A DNA stretch of 64,000 nt from Trebonia kvetii. GTDB lineage: Bacteria; Actinomycetota; Actinomycetes; Streptosporangiales; Streptosporangiaceae. The position numbers were made by a program, and so were the translations under genes. Shown here in pieces: positions 32,789 through 41,509 of the stretch (the first letter of the stretch is position 1; each line of letters begins with the position of its first letter). The stretch is from the NCBI RefSeq assembly GCF_007827045.1, contig NZ_RPFW01000003.1, forward strand, positions 620,001-684,000. The letters are read 5' to 3'. The notes under the pieces are model-generated. The model was not told where the DNA came from, ran no database searches, and saw only the letters and a program-made list of their open reading frames with translations.

Positions 32789-33769
32789 ATGGGGCTCGCC
32801 GAGGGACCGGTGCTTGTCCGGGTGCCCGCCACGAGCGCGAACCTGGGGCCGGGATTCGACGCGCTCGGCCTGGCGCTCGCGCTGCACGACGAGATCGAGG
32901 TGCGGGTCGCAGGCTCGGGGCTGTCGCTTGAGGTGTCGGGCGAGAGCGCGGACGACGTCGTGGGCGCGGGGGAGCGGCACCTGATCGTCCGCGCGATGCG
33001 GGTCGCGTTCGACGCCCTGGACGTCGCGCAGCCCGCTGGCCTCGCGCTGCGCTGCGTGAACCGGATACCGCACGGACGCGGGCTCGGCTCGTCGGCGGCC
33101 GCGATCGTGGCGGGCCTGCTCGCCGCCCGCGCCCTCGCGGGCGCGAGCGTCGCGCCGGGCGACGTGCTGCCACTCGCCAGCGAGCTTGAGGGACATCCGG
33201 ACAACGTGGCTCCGTGCCTGCTCGGCGGGCTGACGATCGCCTGGACGGCCGAGAGCAAGGACGAGGGGCTGGCCGAGGGCGCAACGCTTCCCCCGGTCCC
33301 TTGCGCGCGGGCCGTACGGCTCGAGCCGCTGCCCGAGGTGCGTCCCGTCGTGTTTGTCGCGCCCGAGTCGGTGTCCACCAAGGTCGCGCGCGGGCTGCTG
33401 CCCGCGGCCGTGCCGCACGGTGACGCGGCGCGCAACGCCGGCCGCGCCGCGCTGCTCGTCGCGGCCCTGACGAGCAGCCCTGGCGCGCTGCTCGACGCGA
33501 CAGAGGACTGGCTGCACCAGGATTACCGCGCTCCGGCGATGCCGCAATCGCACGAACTCGTCATCCGGCTGCGGGCGGCCGGCGTGCCCGCGGTCATCTC
33601 CGGCGCGGGGCCGTCGGTTCTCGCGTTCCTCGCGGGGAATTCTGGTCGCGATGATGCGAGTCGGCTGGATTCAATCGCGGGAGAAACGGGTATCGACTGG
33701 CGCATAAGCCCGCTAGCCGTCGAGCGACGTGGCGCCAGCGTGGTACCCCGTGTTTCGAGTGCCCGGTGA
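32789..33769 (+). CDS. thrB: Homoserine kinase (GHMP family)
   Basis: The 326-aa enzyme phosphorylates homoserine for threonine synthase. GHMP motifs are intact: VPATSANLGPGFDALGLAL at the N-terminus, the ATP-binding PHGRGLGSSAAAIVAG at ~92-107, and the C-terminal AVISGAGPSVLAFL. GGAAG precedes ATG 32789. It closes the lysA-hom-thrC-thrB unit; the last codons run into an AT-richer region leading to rho. Confidence 0.96.
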   Translation: MGLAEGPVLVRVPATSANLGPGFDALGLALALHDEIEVRVAGSGLSLEVSGESADDVVGAGERHLIVRAMRVAFDALDVAQPAGLALRCVNRIPHGRGLGSSAAAIVAGLLAARALAGASVAPGDVLPLASELEGHPDNVAPCLLGGLTIAWTAESKDEGLAEGATLPPVPCARAVRLEPLPEVRPVVFVAPESVSTKVARGLLPAAVPHGDAARNAGRAALLVAALTSSPGALLDATEDWLHQDYRAPAMPQSHELVIRLRAAGVPAVISGAGPSVLAFLAGNSGRDDASRLDSIAGETGIDWRISPLAVERRGASVVPRVSSAR

Positions 33770-34199
33770 TGGTGAACATGCCTCGCCTGGCCGGTTAGTC
33801 CCCCTTTTCCGCAACATGGATGGCTGCAAAGGAATCCCGTGGGCGCTGTCGGTGTTAGGCTGTGTACAGCATCTATAGCCCCGCGTCGGGGCGGGTGCTG
33901 TTCATCCACGCGTCGCCTGGGCGGTAACGTATACCTGCCCAGGGATCGGGCTCTTGGCGTTTCCCCAGGAGAGCGGTACGTTCCTCTGAGCGCCACCCCG
34001 TGCACATCTTCACGCCGGCGGCCCCGTCGATGGCCCGCGAAATCGGACAAAAACGACATGCCGGCCGAGATGGCGAGTGTAGTTGCGAGTGTCATGCTCT
34101 CGTGAGGGTCTCGCGAGCGATACGGATCGGGTCTGGCTCAGGCGAACCGGGGTCGAGAAGACACCCAGGCGGCCGAGGATCATAATGGAAGGACCATTA
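33770..34199 (+). promoter_or_regulatory. Promoter and structured leader of rho (430 bp, no gene)
   Basis: No convincing protein is encoded here. A TAGGCT -10-like box at 33856-33861 overlaps the palindrome GCTGTGTACAGC (33859-33870). Two stem-loops follow: GCCCCG/CGGGGC at 33878-33892 and CCTGGGC/GCCCAGG at 33916-33943. A leader of roughly 330 nt would suit transcriptional autoregulation of rho, as known for enterobacterial rho. A separate regulatory small peptide is possible but unsupported. Confidence 0.5.
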
Positions 34200-36275
34200 G
34201 TGAGCGACACCACCGAAGTCCTCAGTGGCGCGGCCCCCGCGTCCGGGGAATCCCCCACCGGTCACCCGGCCGCCGACCCCGCCGGTGCCGCGCCACGGTC
34301 GTCGGGCCGTAGCGGCGGCGACCTGTCCAAGCTGCTCGTCTCCGACCTGCAGCGGATTGCCCAGGAGCTGGGCATATCCGGGACGGGGCGGATGCGGAAG
34401 GGGGACCTCGTCGCGGCCATCCAGGAGCGGACCGGCGGGTCGCGCCCAGCCGCGCGCGGTGCCGGCACTAGGGGACGTACTGAGAGCCTCGACCAATCAG
34501 CCACGCGGGGTACGTCTGCGGGAGCCGGCGCGCCTCGCCCCCTGAATCAGGACGCTATGGAAGCAGACACATCCGTCCGGCCTGGCATTGGCGAGGCCGC
34601 CCCCGTGACGGGCGGCGGCATCGGCGATGCGCCGGCGAGCGCCGGCCTGGCCGGCGTGGGTGAGGCCGTCCGCACGGCCACCGTGGCCGCACCCCAGACG
34701 GCATCCGCTGCCGTCTCCGCCGACCAGCCGTCCGCTGATGCGGGCGACGGGTCGTCCGCCCAGGACGTCCGCCGCGAGCGCAACCGCAACAGGCGCGAGC
34801 AGGGCAGCAACCAGCGCAGGGACAGCCGCGAGGGCCGAGACAGCCGCGAGACCCGTGAGCCCGCGGCGGCGAGCGCTGGCCGCAGCGGCCAGAACAGCCA
34901 GAATGGCCAGAGCGCCGGCCCGGGCGGCCAGGGCGGCAACAACCGCCAGGACAACCGCGCGGACAGCCGTCAGGACAACCGCCAGGACAGCCGTCAGGAC
35001 AACCGCCAGGACAACCGCGCGGACGACGATGACGACCTGCGCGGCGGACGGCGCGGCCGTGACCGGTTCCGCAACCGCAACCGGCGCCGGGGCGAACGGC
35101 AGGGCGGCGAGCCCGAGGCGGTGATCGGCGAGGACGATGTGCTGATCCCGATCGCGGGCATCCTGGACGTGCTCGAGAACTACGCGTTCGTGCGGACGAC
35201 GGGCTACCTGCCCGGGCCGAACGACGTCTACGTCTCGCTTTCCCAGGTTCGCAAGCACGGGCTGCGCAAGGGCGACATCGTCGAGGGCGCGGTGCGCCAG
35301 CCGCGGGACGGCGAGCGCAGGGAGAAGTTCAACGCGCTCGTCCGCCTGGACAAGGTGAACGGGCTCGACCCCGAGGCGTCGGTGGGCCGGCCGGAGTTCT
35401 CCAAGCTGGTGCCGCTGTACCCGCAGGACAGGCTGCGCCTGGAGACCGATCCGACCAACATGGTCACCAGGATCATCGACTTGATCTGCCCGATCGGCAA
35501 GGGGCAGCGCGGCCTGATCGTGTCGCCGCCCAAGGCCGGCAAGACGATGATCCTCCAGGCGATCGCCAACGCGATCACCAAGAACAACCCGGAGTGCCAC
35601 CTCATGGTCGTCCTCGTGGACGAGCGTCCTGAGGAGGTCACCGACATGCAGCGCACGGTCAAGGGCGAGGTTATCCACTCGACGTTCGACCACCCGGCCG
35701 ACGACCACACCACGGTCGCCGAACTGGCCATCGAGCGGGCCAAGCGCCTGGTCGAGATGGGCCACGACGTGGTCGTGCTGCTCGACTCCATCACCCGGCT
35801 CGGCCGCGCCTACAACCAGGCGGCGCCGGCCAGCGGCCGCATCCTGTCCGGTGGTGTCGACTCGACCGCGCTCTACCCGCCGAAGCGGTTCTTCGGCGCG
35901 GCGCGCAACATCGAGAACGGCGGCTCGCTGACCATCCTGGCCACGGCCCTCATCGAGACCGGGTCCCGGATGGACGAGGTCATCTTCGAGGAGTTCAAGG
36001 GCACGGGCAACATGGAGCTGCGGCTGCGCCGCGAGCTCGCCGACAAGCGCCTGTTCCCCGCGGTCGACGTGGACGCGTCGTCCACCCGTAAGGAAGAGAT
36101 CCTGCTCGCGCCGGATGAGCTCAAGATCACCTGGCAGCTCCGCCGGGTGCTGCACGCCCTTGAGGCGCAGCAGGCGCTCGAACTGCTCATGGAGCAGCTG
36201 CGCAAGACCCGCAGCAACGCCGAGTTCCTGATGCAGGTCCAGAAGACCACCCTGGGCACCGAGCGCGACCGCTAG
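34200..36275 (+). CDS. rho: Transcription termination factor Rho
   Basis: The 691-aa protein is much longer than E. coli Rho (419 aa). An N-terminal helix domain (LLVSDLQRIAQELGISGTGR) is followed by a ~200-residue disordered insert rich in Arg, Asp, Asn, Gln and Gly, then the RNA-binding fold (GILDVLENYAFVRTTGYL), the ATPase with Walker A PPKAGKTM near 443, the Walker B/arginine region VVVLLDSITRLGRAYN, and GGVDSTALYPPKRFFGAARN. Large inserts are typical of actinobacterial Rho and strengthen RNA binding. GTG 34200 follows GGAAGGA by 6 nt. A 22-bp stem terminator follows the stop. Confidence 0.97.
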   Translation: MSDTTEVLSGAAPASGESPTGHPAADPAGAAPRSSGRSGGDLSKLLVSDLQRIAQELGISGTGRMRKGDLVAAIQERTGGSRPAARGAGTRGRTESLDQSATRGTSAGAGAPRPLNQDAMEADTSVRPGIGEAAPVTGGGIGDAPASAGLAGVGEAVRTATVAAPQTASAAVSADQPSADAGDGSSAQDVRRERNRNRREQGSNQRRDSREGRDSRETREPAAASAGRSGQNSQNGQSAGPGGQGGNNRQDNRADSRQDNRQDSRQDNRQDNRADDDDDLRGGRRGRDRFRNRNRRRGERQGGEPEAVIGEDDVLIPIAGILDVLENYAFVRTTGYLPGPNDVYVSLSQVRKHGLRKGDIVEGAVRQPRDGERREKFNALVRLDKVNGLDPEASVGRPEFSKLVPLYPQDRLRLETDPTNMVTRIIDLICPIGKGQRGLIVSPPKAGKTMILQAIANAITKNNPECHLMVVLVDERPEEVTDMQRTVKGEVIHSTFDHPADDHTTVAELAIERAKRLVEMGHDVVVLLDSITRLGRAYNQAAPASGRILSGGVDSTALYPPKRFFGAARNIENGGSLTILATALIETGSRMDEVIFEEFKGTGNMELRLRRELADKRLFPAVDVDASSTRKEEILLAPDELKITWQLRRVLHALEAQQALELLMEQLRKTRSNAEFLMQVQKTTLGTERDR
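34947..35018 (+). repeat. Six tandem 12-bp units in rho
   Basis: CAGGACAACCGC and close variants are repeated six times in phase with the reading frame, encoding (Q/A)D(N/S)R units inside the disordered Rho insert. In-frame 12-bp repeats can expand or contract without a frameshift. Confidence 0.85.
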
Positions 36276-36290
36276 GCGCCGAATGCCTTG

Positions 36291-36338
36291 ATGTGAGTAC
36301 CGTTAGGCCGGCGAGAGCCGGCCTAACGGTACTCACAT
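36291..36338 (+). terminator. Terminator after rho, 22-bp perfect stem
   Basis: The two 22-nt arms (36291-36312 and 36317-36338) are perfectly complementary around a GAGA tetraloop. There is no long T run. It stands 15 bp past the rho stop and is far longer than the other stems in the window. Confidence 0.88.
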
Positions 36339-36525
36339 ACCTAGCCCGCCTCGCATTCACCCGGGGAGCGGGCGGGAATGCAGGGCTGTCACATGTGGTT
36401 TCTTGCGTGTGGCAAACTTAAAGCCGCTTAGATGCGCGGTTCCGGTTCACGTCGAAGCCCCTCGCGGGCGCTCCACGGTGAGTGTGACGACCCGGCGGCC
36501 GCTTGAGGCAAGGAGCCAGCAGCAA

Positions 36526-36768
36526 ATGAAGCCTGAGATTCACCCGGCCTACGAGGCGACCACCGTGACCTGCGGGTGCGGCGCCACGTTCGTGACCCGG
36601 TCCACCGCGAAGAACGGCGTCATCCACACCGACGTCTGCTCGAACTGCCACCCGTTCTACACCGGCAAGCAGAAGATCCTCGACACCGGAGGCCGCGTGG
36701 CCCGCTTCGAGGCCCGCTTCGGCAAGGGCAAGGTCGCGGGGACTGCCGGCAAGGCCGGCAAGAAGTAG
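36526..36768 (+). CDS. rpmE: 50S ribosomal protein L31 (zinc-binding, C+ type)
   Basis: The 80-aa protein starts MKPEIHPAYE and carries the zinc ligands in TCGCGATF and VCSNCHPFYTG, so it is the cysteine-containing form that stores zinc on the ribosome. Its C-terminus is a Lys/Gly-rich tail. ATG 36526 follows AAGGAG. The 187 bp before it hold no gene; a GTCACATGTGG stretch near 36390 is the only symmetric element. A terminator follows. Confidence 0.97.
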   Translation: MKPEIHPAYEATTVTCGCGATFVTRSTAKNGVIHTDVCSNCHPFYTGKQKILDTGGRVARFEARFGKGKVAGTAGKAGKK

Positions 36769-36776
36769 CGATGCTC

Positions 36777-36813
36777 AAGCGCCCGCGTGCCCCGGACGGG
36801 GACGCGGGCGCTT
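36777..36813 (+). terminator. Terminator after rpmE
   Basis: AAGCGCCCGCGT and ACGCGGGCGCTT form a 12-bp stem that continues as CCCC/GGGG after one bulged G, with loop GGAC. It begins 8 bp after the rpmE stop. Two further G/C hairpins (AAGGGG/CCCCTT and CGCGGGGGG/CCCCCCGCG) fill 36831-36882 before prfA. Confidence 0.82.
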
Positions 36814-36901
36814 CGCTATGTTGGCTAAGGGGATCAAACCCCTTGCGCGGGGGGTGCAGGGGTCGTCCCCCCGCGGGCAATACAGAGAGGTCTTGGTTCT
36901 T

Positions 36902-37960
36902 TTGTTCGAGAAGCTCGGCGATCTGGCCAGCGAGCATGCGGAGCTTGAGCGTGCACTCGCCGATCCCGGCGTGCACGCGGACCAGGATCAGGCGAGGACG
37001 CTCGCCAAGCGCTACTCGGAGCTGACCCCGGTCGTCAACGCCTTCCGTGAGTGGCAGCAGACGAGCGAGGACGAGCAGGCCGCCCGTGAGCTCGGGGAGG
37101 AGGACGCCGCCTTCGGCCAGGAGGCGGACGATCTGGCGAAGCAGCGCGAGGAGCTCGAGGAGCGGCTGCGCAAGATGCTCGTGCCCAAGGACCCGAACGA
37201 CGACCGCGACACGATCGTGGAGGTCAAGGCGGGCGAGGGCGGCGAGGAGTCCGCGCTGTTCGCGGGCGACCTGCTGCGCATGTACCAGCGCTTCGCCGAG
37301 CGGCACGGCTGGAAGACGGAGATCATCGACTCCACGCTGACCGGCCTCGGCGGCGTCAAGGACGCCACGATGGCGGTCAAGGCGGGCAAGGGCGGCAACG
37401 GCGCCTGGTCGCGGCTGAAGTACGAGGGCGGCGTGCACCGGGTGCAGCGGGTGCCCGTCACCGAGAGCCAGGGCCGCATCCACACCTCGGCCGCGGGCGT
37501 GCTCGTGACCCCCGAGGCCGACCCGGTGGAGGTGCAGGTGAACGACAACGACCTGCGCATCGACGTTTACCGTTCCAGCGGCCCTGGCGGGCAGTCGGTC
37601 AACACCACCGACTCGGCGGTGCGCATCACGCATCTGCCGACCGGGATCGTGGTCTCCTGCCAGAACGAGAAGAGTCAGCTCCAGAACAAGGAGCAGGCGC
37701 TGCGCGTGCTGCGGTCGCGGCTGCTCGCCGCGGCCGAGGAAGAGGCGAACGCGAAGGCGAGCGCCGAGCGCAAGGCACAGGTCCGGACGGTGGACCGGTC
37801 CGAACGGGTGCGGACCTACAATTTCCCCGAGAACCGCATCTCCGACCACCGGGTGGGCTTCAAGGCCTACAACCTGGATCAGGTGATCGACGGTGACCTT
37901 GACGCGGTGATCGACGCCCTGGCCGCCGCCGACCTGGAAGCGAAACTGGCAGAACAGTAG
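36902..37960 (+). CDS. prfA: Peptide chain release factor 1
   Basis: The 352-aa protein recognises UAA and UAG stop codons. It has the codon-reading PVT tripeptide in QRVPVTESQGRIHTSA and the catalytic GGQ in SSGPGGQSVNTTDSAV near residue 227. The likely start is TTG 36902, giving LFEKLGDLASEHAELERAL at the family start, with GAGAGG 11 nt upstream; TTG 36893 is an alternative and an ATG at 36818 lies inside the hairpin region. prmC, which methylates the GGQ glutamine, begins 3 bp after the stop. Confidence 0.95.
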   Translation: MFEKLGDLASEHAELERALADPGVHADQDQARTLAKRYSELTPVVNAFREWQQTSEDEQAARELGEEDAAFGQEADDLAKQREELEERLRKMLVPKDPNDDRDTIVEVKAGEGGEESALFAGDLLRMYQRFAERHGWKTEIIDSTLTGLGGVKDATMAVKAGKGGNGAWSRLKYEGGVHRVQRVPVTESQGRIHTSAAGVLVTPEADPVEVQVNDNDLRIDVYRSSGPGGQSVNTTDSAVRITHLPTGIVVSCQNEKSQLQNKEQALRVLRSRLLAAAEEEANAKASAERKAQVRTVDRSERVRTYNFPENRISDHRVGFKAYNLDQVIDGDLDAVIDALAAADLEAKLAEQ

Positions 37961-37963
37961 GCC

Positions 37964-38842
37964 ATGTCACTCCTGCTCGATGAGATAGCGATCGCCACGG
38001 CCCGGCTTGCCGAGGCGGGGGTGGACTCGCCGCGCACCGACGCCGAGCTCATCGCGGCGCACGTGCACAACGTCAGACGCGGCGAGCTGCACACGGTGCC
38101 CGATTCGGAGTTCGACGCGCGGTACTGGGCCGACATCGGCCGCAGGGAGAACCGCGAGCCGCTGCAGCACATCACGGGCAAGGCGTACTTCCGCTACCTG
38201 GAACTCGATGTCGGCCCCGGCGTGTTCGTGCCGCGGCCGGAGACCGAGGTGATGACCGGGTGGGTGATCGACCGGCTGCGGGCGATGAACGTGGCGGAGC
38301 CGGTCGCTGTCGACCTTGGCACCGGTTCCGGCGCGATCGCGCTGTCGATCGCCCAGGAGGTGCCGAGGGCCACCGTGCACGCCGTGGAGGGCGATCCGCT
38401 TGCCAGGTCCTGGGCGGAGCGGAACATCACCAGGTACGTGGACGGCTACACCGCGGGCCGGGTGCTGCTTCACGAGGGTGACTTCGTGTCGCCGGATCCG
38501 TCGGCCGGGCTCAAGGAGCTGGCCGGGCTGGCTGGCACCGTGGACGTGGTGGTCTCCAACCCGCCGTACATACCGCTCGGCGCGGTGGTGCCGCCCGAGG
38601 TGCGGGAGTACGACCCGCCGGCCGCGCTGTGGAGCGGCGGCGACGGGCTGGACGCGGTCCGGGCGGTCGAACGCGTTGCCCGCTGGCTGCTCCGGCCCGG
38701 CGGCCTCGTCGCCGTCGAGCACGGCGCACCCCAGGGCGCCGCCGTGTTCTGGGTATTTCCCGAGGAGGCCGGCTGGCGGGACACCGCCAACCACCGGGAC
38801 CTCGCACGCAAGGACAGGTTCGTAACGGCCATGTGGCCCTAG
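37964..38842 (+). CDS. prmC: Release factor N5-glutamine methyltransferase
   Basis: The 292-aa enzyme methylates the GGQ glutamine of release factors. The SAM site VDLGTGSGAIALSIA and the NPPY motif in VVSNPPYIPLGAVVP near residue 198 are intact, and the N-terminal helical domain with ETEVMTGWVIDRL-type text matches PrmC. It is directly coupled to its substrate gene prfA and followed closely by the Sua5-like gene. Confidence 0.96.
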   Translation: MSLLLDEIAIATARLAEAGVDSPRTDAELIAAHVHNVRRGELHTVPDSEFDARYWADIGRRENREPLQHITGKAYFRYLELDVGPGVFVPRPETEVMTGWVIDRLRAMNVAEPVAVDLGTGSGAIALSIAQEVPRATVHAVEGDPLARSWAERNITRYVDGYTAGRVLLHEGDFVSPDPSAGLKELAGLAGTVDVVVSNPPYIPLGAVVPPEVREYDPPAALWSGGDGLDAVRAVERVARWLLRPGGLVAVEHGAPQGAAVFWVFPEEAGWRDTANHRDLARKDRFVTAMWP

Positions 38843-38852
38843 GATGGAAGCG

Positions 38853-39704
38853 ATGAGCGCTCGATACGACTGCGCCGACACGCAGCAGCGGGAAGAGGGC
38901 CTGGCCGCGGCGGTCGGCGCCGTGCAAGAGGGCCAGCTTGTGGTGCTCCCCACCGACACCGTCTACGGCGTCGGCGCGGACGCGTTCAACGCGGCCGCGG
39001 TCACCGCGCTGCTCGCCGCCAAGGGGCGGGGCAGGAACATGCCGCCGCCGGTGCTCGTCGGCAGCGTGGCGGCGGCGGCCGCGCTGACCGAGTCGCTCGG
39101 GCCGTTCGGCCAGGACCTGATCGACGAGTTCTGGCCAGGGCCGCTGACCCTGGTGTTCCATGCCAGCGCGACCCTGATGTGGGACCTGGGCGAGACGATG
39201 GGCACGGTCGCGGTCCGCATGCCGCTGCACCCGGTCGCACTCGACCTGCTGCGCCGCACCGGCCCGATGGCGGTGTCAAGCGCGAACAGGCACAGCCTGC
39301 CCGCCGCCACCACCGCCGCCGAGGCGGAGAACCAGCTCGGCGACGCCATCTCCGTCTACCTGGACGGCGGCGCGTGCGCGGACAACGTGCCCTCCACGAT
39401 CCTCGACCTGACCGGCACCGTGCCGCGGATGCTGCGGGCCGGCGCGCTGTCCATCGATGAGCTGCGCAAGGTCGTCCCGGTGATCGACCTGCCCGTGCCG
39501 GAGCCGGAGCCGGAGCTGAGCCCCGCCGACCGCCGGGCCGCGGAGGCCATCGCCGCCGCGAAGGCGGCAATGACCGATACCGCCGCGAAGGCGGCATTGG
39601 CCGATACCACCGCGAAGGCGGCGGTAAACGAGACCGCCGCGGATACGTCCGCCGGCTCGCCCGCGGACGATCCGTCCCAGGACCCTGTTGGACCGGACGA
39701 CTGA
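38853..39704 (+). CDS. L-threonylcarbamoyladenylate synthase (YrdC/Sua5 family)
   Basis: The enzyme makes threonylcarbamoyl-AMP for t6A37 of tRNAs. The YrdC fold is clear: VVLPTDTVYGVGADAFN, MPPPVLVGS, DEFWPGPLTLVFHAS, GTVAVRMPLHPVAL and MAVSSANRHSLPAATT. A non-conserved C-terminal tail of ~75 residues carries alanine-rich near-repeats (TDTAAKAALADTTAKAAV). The start MSARYDCADT at 38853 fits the family; ATG 38844 is also possible. It follows prmC in the same operon. Confidence 0.94.
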   Translation: MSARYDCADTQQREEGLAAAVGAVQEGQLVVLPTDTVYGVGADAFNAAAVTALLAAKGRGRNMPPPVLVGSVAAAAALTESLGPFGQDLIDEFWPGPLTLVFHASATLMWDLGETMGTVAVRMPLHPVALDLLRRTGPMAVSSANRHSLPAATTAAEAENQLGDAISVYLDGGACADNVPSTILDLTGTVPRMLRAGALSIDELRKVVPVIDLPVPEPEPELSPADRRAAEAIAAAKAAMTDTAAKAALADTTAKAAVNETAADTSAGSPADDPSQDPVGPDD

Positions 39705-39716
39705 CCGCCCGCTGCC

Positions 39717-41375
39717 ATGCGCGAGTATCTTTACATCCTGATCATCGCAGCGGTGGTGACCTACCTACTCACCCCGCTGGTACGGCGGGGCGCGATTGCC
39801 ATGCACGCGCAGCACGCGGCGCGCGGCCGGGATGTGCACAAGGAGCCGACCCCGCTGCTGGGCGGCCTGGCGATGTACGGCGGCCTGGTCGCGGGACTCC
39901 TTGTCGCATACCGGCTCAGCTACCTGGCGCAGGCCTTCCCCTCCGGGCGCACCGTCAATGGGCTGCTGCTCGCCGGGGGGCTGCTCGTCGTCATCGGCAT
40001 CGTCGATGACCGGTGGGGGCTCGGCGCGGTCTCTAAGCTGGCCGGCCAGATCGCGGCGGGCGGCATCGTGGTGTGGTCCGGGGCATATCTGCCGTGGATT
40101 CCGTGGCCGGGCAGCGTGAAGACGATCTCGCTCGAGCCCGACCTGAGCTACACGATCACGATCCTGATCATCGTCGCCACGATCAACGCGGTGAACTTCA
40201 TCGACGGCCTCGACGGCCTGGCCGCCGGCATCGTCGGGATCTCGGCGCTCGCCTACCTGGTGTACTCCTACACGCTGACCAACTCGATCGGCATTCCCTC
40301 GCAGTCGGTACCCGCCGTGGTGTCCGCGGTGCTGGCGGGCATCTGCATCGGCTTCCTGCCGCACAATTTCAATCCGGCGCGGATCTTCATGGGCGACACG
40401 GGCGCGATGCTGCTCGGCCTGCTGCTCGCATACATGCCGATCTCGTCCACCGCCTCGCTTGACCCCAACATCCTGGTCAGCTACGGAACCCTGCACCCGC
40501 TGAACCGGTTCCCGACGATCCTGCCGGTGCTGATCCCGGTGGCGATCTGGCTCATCCCGTACACCGACATGCTGCTCGCGGTGGTGCGCAGGACGATGCG
40601 CGGCATGTCACCGTTCGACGCCGACCGGCAGCACCTGCACCACCGGCTGCTCAACATGGGCCACTCGCACCGTCAGTCGGTGCTGCTGATGTACCTGTGG
40701 GCGGCGCTGTTCGCGGGCCTGGTGGTCGGCCTGTCCTCGGTGCGGATCAAGCTGATCTGGTTCGCGATCATCACCGTGGCGGCCATCGTGGCACTGCTGT
40801 TCGCGACGGCGCCGAAACTGCGCCTGTGGGTGAACAGGGGAAAGCGTGCGCGTGGCAGAGGAAGCCGCACCCGTTCTGCGGAAGCTGCCACCGTCACCCC
40901 CGATCTCGCCGTGCCGGCCAGCGGGACGGTACCCGGCGTCCTGCCCGCGCCTCCTGCCGACTTCCCCCGGGCTGCCGACTTCCCCCGGGCTGCCGACTTC
41001 CCCCGGGCTGACGACCTCCCCAGAGCTGGCGGCGACTTCCCCAGGAACGGCGACTTCTCCAGGAACGGCGACTTCCCCAGGACTGGCGATTTCCCACGGG
41101 CTGCTGACTTTCCGCAGGCCCCGGGCCTCGCCGAGCCCGACGGCCTGCCTCGGCCCGATTTCCCCGCGCCCGACGGTGTCCGCAGGCCCGCCGACTTCGA
41201 GGCACCGTCGCCGTGGCCCCGGGCCCCGAAGACACCGCCGCGCCGCGTGCAGGGCAAGAGTGGCGATCTGTGGTTATTCTGCTGTAACCTGCGGGAACAC
41301 TGCCCCGTTAAGGGGCACCCCCCGAAGCGGTTCTTCGGGCTGGGTATGAGCCTTCTCGCCGGTGACGGTGCCTGA
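39717..41375 (+). CDS. WecA/MraY-family undecaprenyl-phosphate sugar-1-P transferase
   Basis: The 552-aa protein has ~11 membrane helices and the family catalytic motifs: HKEPTPLLGGLAMY, GIVDDRWGL, NAVNFIDGLDGLAAGI, NPARIFMGDTGAMLLG and the HLHHRLLNMGHSHRQ loop. It transfers GlcNAc-1-P or a similar sugar to undecaprenyl or decaprenyl phosphate for cell-wall linkage or teichoic/arabinogalactan units. A ~180-residue cytoplasmic tail, unusual for the family, carries DFPRAA/DFPRNG tandem repeats and ends in a stretch containing a CCCGAAG/CTTCGGG hairpin, so the true stop may have been lost. It precedes the atp operon. Confidence 0.92.
   Translation: MREYLYILIIAAVVTYLLTPLVRRGAIAMHAQHAARGRDVHKEPTPLLGGLAMYGGLVAGLLVAYRLSYLAQAFPSGRTVNGLLLAGGLLVVIGIVDDRWGLGAVSKLAGQIAAGGIVVWSGAYLPWIPWPGSVKTISLEPDLSYTITILIIVATINAVNFIDGLDGLAAGIVGISALAYLVYSYTLTNSIGIPSQSVPAVVSAVLAGICIGFLPHNFNPARIFMGDTGAMLLGLLLAYMPISSTASLDPNILVSYGTLHPLNRFPTILPVLIPVAIWLIPYTDMLLAVVRRTMRGMSPFDADRQHLHHRLLNMGHSHRQSVLLMYLWAALFAGLVVGLSSVRIKLIWFAIITVAAIVALLFATAPKLRLWVNRGKRARGRGSRTRSAEAATVTPDLAVPASGTVPGVLPAPPADFPRAADFPRAADFPRADDLPRAGGDFPRNGDFSRNGDFPRTGDFPRAADFPQAPGLAEPDGLPRPDFPAPDGVRRPADFEAPSPWPRAPKTPPRRVQGKSGDLWLFCCNLREHCPVKGHPPKRFFGLGMSLLAGDGA
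40956..41009 (+). repeat. Three perfect tandem 18-bp repeats in the transferase tail
   Basis: GCCGACTTCCCCCGGGCT occurs three times in a row (40956, 40974, 40992), encoding ADFPRA units, followed to about 41120 by degenerate copies (DDLPRAGG, GDFPRNG, GDFSRNG, GDFPRTG). The repeats keep the frame. Confidence 0.9.
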
Positions 41376-41509
41376 GCTTCAAGTTTGGGCCCCGGGACAC
41401 CGATCGCAGGTTCTGGTTGGCGGCTGCCACACGTTCGCCGGGGGCCCCTCGTGGTCGCCGGCGATGGTCATGTAAAGTCGTCAATCAGGTAAAGTTAAAG
41501 TCAAGAAGT

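Noticed and set aside
33839..34185. Small plus-strand frames in the rho leader as a possible regulatory peptide
   Set aside because: No ribosome site or conserved sequence can be shown, and the frames overlap the hairpins.
34947..35018. Repeats in rho considered as a CRISPR array
   Set aside because: Units are 12 bp, contiguous and in frame with the protein; there are no spacers.
34497..36155. 552-codon minus-strand frame over rho
   Set aside because: Shadow of the conserved Rho ATPase domain; no recognisable motif.
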